A stretch of DNA of 64,000 nucleotides, from the NCBI GenBank assembly GCA_002310115.1, contig DBYI01000022.1:68366-132365 (forward strand), in the 5' to 3' direction. The stretch comes from Ruminococcus flavefaciens. Lineage in GTDB: Bacteria > Bacillota > Clostridia > Oscillospirales > Ruminococcaceae. Below are positions 40,855-48,219 of the stretch, piece by piece; position 1 is the stretch's first letter, and each line of letters begins with the position of its first letter. Both the position numbers and the translations under genes were made by a program. The notes beneath the pieces are model-generated. The model did no database searches and was not told the DNA's origin. It saw only the letters and a program-made list of their open reading frames with translations.

Positions 40855-42627
40855 TCAATAATTGAACATGTTTATATATGCAGCAAGGATAAGAGCATCC
40901 ATAAGGTCAATTGTTCCGCTTCCATCTATGTCAGCGTATTTCTGCTCCTCTGGTGTAAGCTGTCTTATACCGAATACATGAGCAGCCATGTACAGAAAAT
41001 CTGCAGATGTGATAGCCCCGTCAAGGTTAACATCACCGAGCATTCCGTTTTCAACATCTGAACTTTCCTCTTCAGTTGTTTCCTGAGTCTCCTCAGTAAT
41101 ATTCATTCTTTCACATACGAGGTTTGAGAGATTATCGTAAAGTATTCCTGCAATTTCCTTGTGACCGTTTTCATTAGGATGAGGGTCAAAGTCGTCCTCA
41201 GGTGATATGTCATAAACATCAACGTAGATAGCTCCTGTTTCTTCTGCAACTGTTCTGAGTTGTTCGTTGAGGCGCTTCATCTGAGGGTCAACATTCTTGC
41301 CTGCAATCTTCATAGCAATAGGTGCAGCGATTTCCTTTGCGATAGCCTTTTCAGATGTTTCCTGATTTGCTGTACGATACTTTGTCATTACAGTTATAAG
41401 CTCTGTGAGTTCTGAGATATCATCGTAATTCTTAATGATGTCAATAACTGACTGGATCTCTGAGATATCGTCATACTTGAGTAAGAGAGCAAAAAGGTCT
41501 TCCTGTGCGGGGCTTCCCTCTGTAACTTCCATAAGTGCTGCAAACTCTTCGAGCTCACTCATATCGTTATAGCTTTCAACCATAGCAAGGAGTTCTTCAA
41601 GTTCTGCTTCATCGTTATATCTATTCATTACTTCCTTAAGTTCTGTTATCTGATTAACCTTATTTGTAAGGTTTTCTATATAATCCGGGGACTGCTTTCC
41701 GCTTACAGTAAGCTCACCCTCACTTGCTGCGGCAATATTTGCAGCTGTTGAGTATATCTTTCCGAGAACCTCGAAAATATCTTCTTTTGTAGTTTCTGCC
41801 ATATCTTCTGTTCGGTAGGGGTTGAACATACCTACAAGAGCGATGTCGGCGTTGCTGTTGAGCTCCTTGACAGCCTCAACGACGCCCTTTACATGACTTG
41901 CAGATTCGTCAACGAGTTGATCTGCCATCTGGCTTACATTATACATAAAGGCAGCAGCTTCGATGAAATCATCAGATGTGATGTTGTCTTTGTTAGCTTC
42001 AAGAATCTGAAGTCCACCACCGATAGCTATTTCCGTATCCATGCCGAAAAGTGTGAGCGTGAGAGCAGTTCCTGTAGCCTGAAGGATAGGATTATCGCCG
42101 AATATCATTTGAGGAATAATGCTCATGATGATATCGTTTCCGCCAAGCTGAATGCTTACGAGATTAGCTTCAGAGAGATACTTTGTATAATAATCGTGGT
42201 ATGGGATAAGAATATCACTTGCACCTTCTCCAACATACATTTCAAGTATCTGTGAAGCAAATTCGCCTTTGTTTCCGGGAATTTTTATTGTTTTTTCTAT
42301 GTCTTCTGCTCGATATGCTGTAGAAGCAAGGTTTGTGCCCTTAACATTGAAGCCTTTTTCTTCGCCAAGGTTCTTTAAATAGTCTGTGAATACAGCAGGA
42401 TATGCTCCCTGTACAGGGTTTTCAAGAAGCTTTTCTGTGATAACAAGTGCAGGATCATGAGCAAGGTCTCCGCCTGCCAGTCCAAAGCCTGCAGCAATAC
42501 TGTCACCCAGAGCTACGTAGTTGTAATTCTTTTCTGCTTTATTTTCTGATGCAAAAGCGGTTGTTCCTGCATAGCTACCAAGCATAGCTACTGAAACAAC
42601 TACAGATAAAATCTTTGATGCTTTCAT
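40855..42627 (-). CDS. Secreted GDSL/SGNH hydrolase with helical insert and C-terminal dockerin
   Basis: 590 residues from ATG 42627 (AAGGAG upstream, inside the preceding gene). Signal peptide 1-27 (ending AFAS). SGNH hydrolase with GDSIAAGFG (Ser43), LGGND (162-165) and DPHPN (D481, H483). Between them, residues about 326-417 hold repeats of the type Y-x-D-x-x-E-L-x-E-L (RYNDEAELEEL, SYNDMSELEEF, KYDDISEIQSV, NYDDISELTEL), a predicted helical insert. A short acidic linker precedes a type I-like dockerin (about 528-590) with two Ca-binding loops, DVNLDGAITSADF and DIDGSGTIDLMDA, implying cellulosome attachment. Likely an esterase or lipase. Coupled with the adenylate-forming enzyme upstream (1-base gap). 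Confidence 0.9.
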   Translation of the reverse strand: MKASKILSVVVSVAMLGSYAGTTAFASENKAEKNYNYVALGDSIAAGFGLAGGDLAHDPALVITEKLLENPVQGAYPAVFTDYLKNLGEEKGFNVKGTNLASTAYRAEDIEKTIKIPGNKGEFASQILEMYVGEGASDILIPYHDYYTKYLSEANLVSIQLGGNDIIMSIIPQMIFGDNPILQATGTALTLTLFGMDTEIAIGGGLQILEANKDNITSDDFIEAAAFMYNVSQMADQLVDESASHVKGVVEAVKELNSNADIALVGMFNPYRTEDMAETTKEDIFEVLGKIYSTAANIAAASEGELTVSGKQSPDYIENLTNKVNQITELKEVMNRYNDEAELEELLAMVESYNDMSELEEFAALMEVTEGSPAQEDLFALLLKYDDISEIQSVIDIIKNYDDISELTELITVMTKYRTANQETSEKAIAKEIAAPIAMKIAGKNVDPQMKRLNEQLRTVAEETGAIYVDVYDISPEDDFDPHPNENGHKEIAGILYDNLSNLVCERMNITEETQETTEEESSDVENGMLGDVNLDGAITSADFLYMAAHVFGIRQLTPEEQKYADIDGSGTIDLMDALILAAYINMFNY

Positions 42628-42628
42628 T

Positions 42629-44533
42629 TTACTTATTCTCCTTTGCTTTCTTTTCATTTATCGGTATAACAAAATTTTTGCCTGTTTTAATCCTTACGGT
42701 GCTGCCGCTTTCCGAGTAATTCACCAGCATTAGATGACCGTCCTCACATGGTGTGAGGTATCCATTGTAGTCGTGTGCAAGAAGGATATAATCTCTCTTT
42801 GCGGTGATTTCGCCAATTTCAAATTCCTTGTAGAATTTTACAGCATTGAGGTGGTATTTTTCACAGATATACTTTACGAGTTCTGCACTGGGCTCTGCCT
42901 CGTCTGGATCAAGTATAACCTGACCTACAACGTCATAGCCTCCATCTTCATTCTTGAAAGCACTGATTTCCCACTCATTGATAGGATCATTCTCGTCGAG
43001 AGTGCTTTCAATCATGAAAAGGTATATACGCTTACCGTTTTCATCAACGTATGAGTCAGAAGCTCTTCCCATTATTGTATATGAACCATCAGCATGTCTC
43101 ATAGCGATGTCACCTGTTACGCCCCACTTTGTACCGTTTTCGTCAACATACCAGCGTTCAGCTGTTGCCTTTGGATTGTTTAGGTAGCGGTCAGCTGCTG
43201 CAGGACTTGTAGCATGGAGATTTGCAAGAACTTCGTTTTCTTCAACTAGGTTTCCATTGTCATCTACCAGTTTTACGTGTACATAAGGCTCAAGAGGTTT
43301 ACCTGTCTCGTTAGTCTTAGTCTCTTCGTCCATGAAGTATGTAACAAGAGTAGCGCCGCCTTCTTCGCTCGCGCCTCCACCAAGAGAAAATCTTACTGTA
43401 CAGCCATTTTCGCGGAGCCACTTGTCAATCTTACGAACAGAGTTTATGTTTACGGCCTCTCCGCCAGATGCAGGACGTCTGAAATTTTCAAGAGCAGTAG
43501 GTGAGATTACGCCCTGTCTAACGCTTGTGAGATAGAAACTTGCAGTTGCTACAGCGCAGTTGCAATTTGTCTCGGAAAGATCCCTTGCGAATGTGTATTT
43601 GTTGTATATCGGCCTCGGAACAAGCGTTCCGCCTCTTGCAAGGGGCATGATAGCGCATACTCTTTCTCCTGTCATATGTGTGAGGGGGATACACTGGAAA
43701 TTGCGTTCGCCCACATAATTCTGAGTATCGAGACCTGCATGCATCTCAACATATGCATTCAGTGAATACTCTTTATATACGACGCATTTAGGCTTGCTTG
43801 TGGTACCACTTGTATAGAAGTAGCTTATATCACGATCAAGATCTGTTGGTCCAAGATCAAGAGGGATATCGCTATGTTCGCCTGCAATCCTTAAATCATC
43901 AAGACGTATGAACTCAACGCCTTTAATCTTGTCTAGGTTCTGGAGACAATTCATGATCTGTTCAACGTTAAATACTTCTTGCATTTTTTCAGGCATTTCA
44001 GAAGTATCCAGGAACATTCCTTTCTTTTCGGCAGGAAGGAAGTCGTCAAGATTCATGAGGATAACTTTCTTAATACTGCTTTCGGCAAGGTGCTCAGTGA
44101 AATAAGGTAGAAATGCATCCAGTGTAATGATGATGTCCGAACCCTTGTCCTGTGTATACAGTTTGAAATCGTCCTTAAGAAAGAGAAAATTTACGTTGTT
44201 GCTGATAGCCTTAAGAAGGTTGCATGCAAAGAGAAGCATTAGGTTCTCGATACTTACGGGCATACAAAGTGTGACTACATCCCCTTCTTTTACACCTGCG
44301 AGTTTGAGGCCTCTTGCATAAGCTTCACGGAGCGCGGGAAGCTCACCATATGTGATCTTGGTTCCAAAATAATCAAAAGCTTCGCCGTCAAGATTATCCT
44401 GATTGAAAGTCATGATATTGTCGAAAATATTCATGTTGTAGATCTTAACCCCATTGATCATACGATCGACTTTAGCCCACTCGGGAAATTTTCTCTCGAT
44501 AGTACAGGTATTGATTTGTGTAATTGTTTTCAT
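42629..44533 (-). CDS. Adenylate-forming (AMP-binding) enzyme, ANL superfamily
   Basis: 634 residues from ATG 44533 with AAAGGA upstream. Contains the ANL adenylation motifs: YFYTSGTTSKPKCVVYKEY (A3), the A4-like SFYLTSVRQG, GGGASEEGG (A5), VTGDIA (A7; usually G-D), and GRASDSYVDENGKRIYL (A8), and a basic C-terminal subdomain with AKRDYILLAHDY carrying the likely catalytic Lys. It should activate a carboxylic acid as acyl-AMP; substrate and second step (CoA or other) are unknown. It ends one base before the GDSL-dockerin gene, an unusual partner for a cytoplasmic enzyme. Upstream lies a long gene-free region. Confidence 0.85.
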   Translation of the reverse strand: MKTITQINTCTIERKFPEWAKVDRMINGVKIYNMNIFDNIMTFNQDNLDGEAFDYFGTKITYGELPALREAYARGLKLAGVKEGDVVTLCMPVSIENLMLLFACNLLKAISNNVNFLFLKDDFKLYTQDKGSDIIITLDAFLPYFTEHLAESSIKKVILMNLDDFLPAEKKGMFLDTSEMPEKMQEVFNVEQIMNCLQNLDKIKGVEFIRLDDLRIAGEHSDIPLDLGPTDLDRDISYFYTSGTTSKPKCVVYKEYSLNAYVEMHAGLDTQNYVGERNFQCIPLTHMTGERVCAIMPLARGGTLVPRPIYNKYTFARDLSETNCNCAVATASFYLTSVRQGVISPTALENFRRPASGGEAVNINSVRKIDKWLRENGCTVRFSLGGGASEEGGATLVTYFMDEETKTNETGKPLEPYVHVKLVDDNGNLVEENEVLANLHATSPAAADRYLNNPKATAERWYVDENGTKWGVTGDIAMRHADGSYTIMGRASDSYVDENGKRIYLFMIESTLDENDPINEWEISAFKNEDGGYDVVGQVILDPDEAEPSAELVKYICEKYHLNAVKFYKEFEIGEITAKRDYILLAHDYNGYLTPCEDGHLMLVNYSESGSTVRIKTGKNFVIPINEKKAKENK

Positions 44534-45360
44534 AATTGCTGATCCTTTCATGGTAGTTTTTGAGCAGAGAAATTGCTCAGTAGTACGGATATTATGCCGC
44601 TGCTTAAGAATGGCAACGATCTTACCCCATTAATGTCCAATAATCGTTGTGTTCCGCAGATCGTAACAGTAATGCCCGCTTCTGCAGTTCCTATAATAAC
44701 ACAGAAATTATTAAATAGTCATTAAATTTTGCCGCCGCAGCAATTTTTTAATATTCGGCTTGGATCATCTAAGAGAAACAATCATCATACGATATCAATG
44801 CTTAAACTTATGAATATCGTCAGTTTTACCCCGATTCACCTCCCTATACTGTACAATAATGTCATTGATAATTTATTAACAGCATTATCCGCAAACAATT
44901 TCTAATTGTTCTAAAAGCTTTTACCCCAAGCTTTTCAGATAGCTTTGACTATTATTGCTCTGGTGATCATTATTCTGATAGAACCATTGAATAAGCAAAT
45001 TAAAAATATCCTGAAAATATTATAACATACTCTAAAATAAAAATCAACAAATATTTGTTAATTAAACCTAAATTTAACATTACATTTTTGTCACATTGAC
45101 TATCAGTCAATTTATAAGTTCACTTGAACCTCCGATTTTTCGCGCTAACATTGATAAAGGTATAAAAGAAGCTATATGTAACAAAGATATTTTATTCAAT
45201 CTGCTTTTCTAACTCTTCGTAAAACAGACTAGTTTTTATACTGTGAGTAACATGACAAACTGTATAACAATGAAGTTTAGTTGTTGCAAATATATTCAAC
45301 TAATTATTAAAAAATAAAACAGGCGGATACAGGTGTATCCGCCTACACTGATTATTAAAT
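44534..45360 (-). other. Gene-free region between agrC terminator and the ANL gene
   Basis: 827 bases with no supported gene. It contains the agr terminator at its right end. On the minus strand, AGGGAGGTGAATC occurs near 44842 but the frame is short. TTGACTATCAGTCAA-like symmetry (45098-45112, T-T-G-A-C-T...A-G-T-C-A-A) looks like an operator or -35 region. The ANL mRNA may have a long 5' leader from here. No riboswitch family was recognised. Confidence 0.5.
45312..45348 (-). terminator. agr operon terminator
   Basis: AGGCGGATAC (45321-45330) and GTATCCGCCT (45335-45344) with a U-rich tail (TGTTTTATTTTTT) on the minus strand, 13 bases past the agrC stop. Confidence 0.9.
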
Positions 45361-46656
45361 TCACAGCTGATCGTCAGGAATAGGTATAAGTATTTCTGTA
45401 ATGAATTGCTCATTTTCTGTGTGAGCGTTGAAGCTACCGCTGTATTTTTCGCAAGCACTTTTGATATTGGACATACCAATTCCCTGGTGACCCATTTTTG
45501 TGCTGCGGAAATGCTCCCCGCCGTCAGTAATGACGCTCTTGAAGCTGTTTTCCATGAGTATAAATACAAAATGGTTGTGACGTTTTATTGAAAGCGAAAC
45601 ATTTCGCTTTTCCTCTGGAAGTTCCGAACAGGCTTCAAAGGCGTTATCGAGAAGATTTGAGAAGATAGCAGTGATATCGAGGTTTGAGATGAAGTCTATC
45701 TCTGTATACTCTGCATCCACCTTGAAGTCTATCTTATGCTTGTCCGCGGTCTCAAGCTTATTATTTATAACAACGGTGAGAATTGCATTATCACACTCGA
45801 AACGTGGCATGAGTTTGTTGAGTTCCGTTGTGAGGAGCTCCTTGTAATGTTCCGCTTCTCCGGCTTGATTGGCATTTATGAGCCCGTCAAGGGAGGCAAG
45901 ATGTTTTTTTACGTCGTGAATAACGCGTCTCGAAGCATTGTATTTTTCATTTAGTGCTTTGTAGGCGTTGAGCTGGAGTTGTGACTGCTGAGTAACAAGA
46001 TCGAGTTCCTTTTCAGTCCTGTATATCTTGGCAATTCTTCTTAGTAAGTAAGTCAGGTAAAGGTCAAATGCGAAGAATATCACCAGAACTACTATAATTT
46101 CAATCCTCGAGTCTGATCTTTTGAAGTAATCATTAAGTGCAGTGAGCAGCACTATCTCTCCGAAAATGAGTATCAGAAACATTATAAGTTCCTGATTGCG
46201 GACATTGTAGATACTTTTCTCCGATACTATCATTATAAAGCTCTTTGTGATAGCAAGCATCACTATCAGGTTGAGGAATGTATCAGCCGCGTAAAGAGCT
46301 TCATCGGTTTGGAATGCATCAGGTGGCACATCAAGTATAAATCCTAGAATAACCCCAGTAAATACTTCAACAACGCACATAATGACCGTGAATATAATTA
46401 CAAAGAATGCGACTCGCAATGAAAAACGTCTATTGAATATTACTGCCAGTGTAAACAGTATAAGGGAGGATACTGCCAGGTTGAGCAGGTTTATACCTAA
46501 AGTGTTTACCAATGACCATGTTATTGAAGCTACTAACATAATGCCCAGCTTTACTGGAAAAGAATACTTCGTTTTTGAAAATAATTTTTCAAAAACTATT
46601 ATGGCATAAGTGTTTATGGCTATTGCAAAAGCAAAATGAAGCAAAAAAAGTATCAT
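45361..46656 (-). CDS. agrC: AgrC-type sensor histidine kinase
   Basis: 431 residues. Six or so transmembrane helices (about 1-205) followed by a HPK10-type kinase. The phosphorylatable His247 is in RVIHDVKKHLASL, the N box is NLLDNAFEAC (about 334-343), and the G box is GIGMSNIKSACEKYSG. AgrC kinases sense cyclic peptides made from AgrD by AgrB and phosphorylate AgrA. Starts 3 bases after agrA, last gene of the operon. Membrane part is not informative about which ligand is bound. Confidence 0.9.
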   Translation of the reverse strand: MILFLLHFAFAIAINTYAIIVFEKLFSKTKYSFPVKLGIMLVASITWSLVNTLGINLLNLAVSSLILFTLAVIFNRRFSLRVAFFVIIFTVIMCVVEVFTGVILGFILDVPPDAFQTDEALYAADTFLNLIVMLAITKSFIMIVSEKSIYNVRNQELIMFLILIFGEIVLLTALNDYFKRSDSRIEIIVVLVIFFAFDLYLTYLLRRIAKIYRTEKELDLVTQQSQLQLNAYKALNEKYNASRRVIHDVKKHLASLDGLINANQAGEAEHYKELLTTELNKLMPRFECDNAILTVVINNKLETADKHKIDFKVDAEYTEIDFISNLDITAIFSNLLDNAFEACSELPEEKRNVSLSIKRHNHFVFILMENSFKSVITDGGEHFRSTKMGHQGIGMSNIKSACEKYSGSFNAHTENEQFITEILIPIPDDQL

Positions 46657-46659
46657 GAT

Positions 46660-47385
46660 CTACCCCTGTTTGATATAGTTTTTAATAAATCGGCTGAATT
46701 CGTTTTGAAATTCTTTGAGTTTTTTTTGTGCGATTGGGACTTCTATCCCATTTGTTGTGAATAGTGTGAAGCCTGTTAGTTTATCAATATGTTCCATGTT
46801 TACTATAAAGCTTTTGTGGGGGGAAGTAAAGCTTTCCGAGTTTATCAAAGAGAATACTTCCGATAGGCTGCCTTTTATGCAATGTGTCTCGGTTTCTGTG
46901 TATACGGTAATCCGTCGGTTGCCAGTATATTCAAATGCATAGATATTTCTTAGATTGAGCAGAAGCGGACCATCCATGCCTTTGAGCTGTATTACTGGAT
47001 CGTTGTTGGCGGTATCCGTTATGTACTTCATGAGCTCATTCAGTACGTGTATTATACGTTCTTTTTTGAATGGTTTTACAACGAAGTCAAAGGGGTGTAC
47101 CGAATAGCTTTGCAGAGCCAATTCAGAGTGGTTCGTTACATATACTATTCTTGAACGTCGCGATTTCGGGCGTATTAAGTGAGCAGTTTTAATACCGTCG
47201 ATACCGCCCATTTCGATATCGAGGAATATTAGATCGAATTTTAGCGTGCTTTCCACCAGTTTTTCACCACAGTTGAATGTATGAGTTTCAAATTCTACTG
47301 AGTTTGCGTCACTGAACTCGTTTACTGCTTCTTTTATGGAAGATATTACGTTTTTATCGTCATCGCAGACGGCAATGCTTATCAT
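46660..47385 (-). CDS. agrA: AgrA-type LytTR response regulator
   Basis: 241 residues: receiver domain with D8-D9 and acceptor D56 (LIFLDIEMGG) and switch Lys in DFVVKPFKKE; C-terminal LytTR DNA-binding domain (about 140-238) with LRNIYAFEYTGNRRITVYT and SFTSPHKSFIVNMEHID. It regulates promoters by binding direct repeats. Four-base overlap (ATGA) with agrB, and 3 bases before agrC, so all three genes are one operon. Confidence 0.92.
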   Translation of the reverse strand: MISIAVCDDDKNVISSIKEAVNEFSDANSVEFETHTFNCGEKLVESTLKFDLIFLDIEMGGIDGIKTAHLIRPKSRRSRIVYVTNHSELALQSYSVHPFDFVVKPFKKERIIHVLNELMKYITDTANNDPVIQLKGMDGPLLLNLRNIYAFEYTGNRRITVYTETETHCIKGSLSEVFSLINSESFTSPHKSFIVNMEHIDKLTGFTLFTTNGIEVPIAQKKLKEFQNEFSRFIKNYIKQG

Positions 47386-47966
47386 GTAGCAGCTCCTTTT
47401 CTGTTTGAATGCCTGCCCGCCGCAAGCAGGAGACCTGTAATGAACACAGCTGCAGATACTGTTAGACTAAAGTTATACAGCCTGAATACAGCAAATACAG
47501 TCCAGAGTATCAGTGCAGCACAAGAGATGAAAATCGATCTTTTTCGGAAAACTTGTCGTTCTGTAATGTCAAATGGCTTGTTCGGAGTATCAACAGGTGC
47601 AAGGCTAAAGATAAGCACTATGCCCATGCAGATAAAGCCGATTGATGTGAAGAAAGCTGCTATGCCTCCGATGAGCTTTATCGCAGATATTACTGCTGAA
47701 AGCAGAAACATCGAAAGTATGAAGCAGACTATTCTTGAGTCTGCATGATAACCACCACAGCATCCCCTTAAAAGCGCATAAGAGAGTGTAAAAACCATTA
47801 CCTCTGGTACGCTTTGCGTAATAATTGCAGTTGCAATCATTACTGCAGAAATGATGGTCTTCATGATGAGCAGCTCCAATCCGTAACGGACTATCTCCGC
47901 GTTTTCATCATCTACGAAACCGCGGTCCAGGAGCTTTTTCATAACCTGGTCAAGTAGTTTTTCCAT
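47382..47966 (-). CDS. agrB: AgrB-type peptide-processing membrane protease
   Basis: 194 residues, polytopic. The catalytic pair is in LLRGCCGGYHADSRIVCFIL: His74 and Cys81, seven residues apart as His77/Cys84 of S. aureus AgrB. It cleaves the C-terminal tail of AgrD and forms the thiolactone ring. First gene of the agrB-agrA-agrC operon; AAGGAG precedes ATG 47966. No agrD follows or precedes it. Typical agr loci have agrD immediately downstream of agrB, so this is unusual. Confidence 0.93.
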   Translation of the reverse strand: MEKLLDQVMKKLLDRGFVDDENAEIVRYGLELLIMKTIISAVMIATAIITQSVPEVMVFTLSYALLRGCCGGYHADSRIVCFILSMFLLSAVISAIKLIGGIAAFFTSIGFICMGIVLIFSLAPVDTPNKPFDITERQVFRKRSIFISCAALILWTVFAVFRLYNFSLTVSAAVFITGLLLAAGRHSNRKGAAT

Positions 47967-48026
47967 AATTATGCTCCTTTACAGCTTTTATCAGTGTTTT
48001 TCCGTTCAAATTAAATAAACATCATA

Positions 48027-48056
48027 ATTATATATCATATCCATATAAAAAGTCAA
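48027..48056 (-). promoter_or_regulatory. agrB operon promoter
   Basis: Minus strand TTGACT (48056-48051), 18-base spacer, TATAAT (48032-48027). Confidence 0.75.
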
Positions 48057-48074
48057 GCATAAATACCTAAAGTG

Positions 48075-48103
48075 TTGACTTTTGTTCTGAAATGTTATAT
48101 AAT
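48075..48103 (+). promoter_or_regulatory. Promoter of the LRR-dockerin gene, divergent from agr
   Basis: TTGACT 48075-48080, 17-base spacer, TATAAT 48098-48103. Its -35 lies 19 bases from the agrB -35, so the two divergent promoters share one control region. Confidence 0.75.
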
Positions 48104-48219
48104 GTTCCTAATAATGAATGCCATTCATTAAAAAAGATCTTGCAGATATTAAGTTCAGAGATTTACTATCTGCAATCGTACAACCCAATTAAAGCATGAT
48201 TTCAGGGAGGGATCAAACC

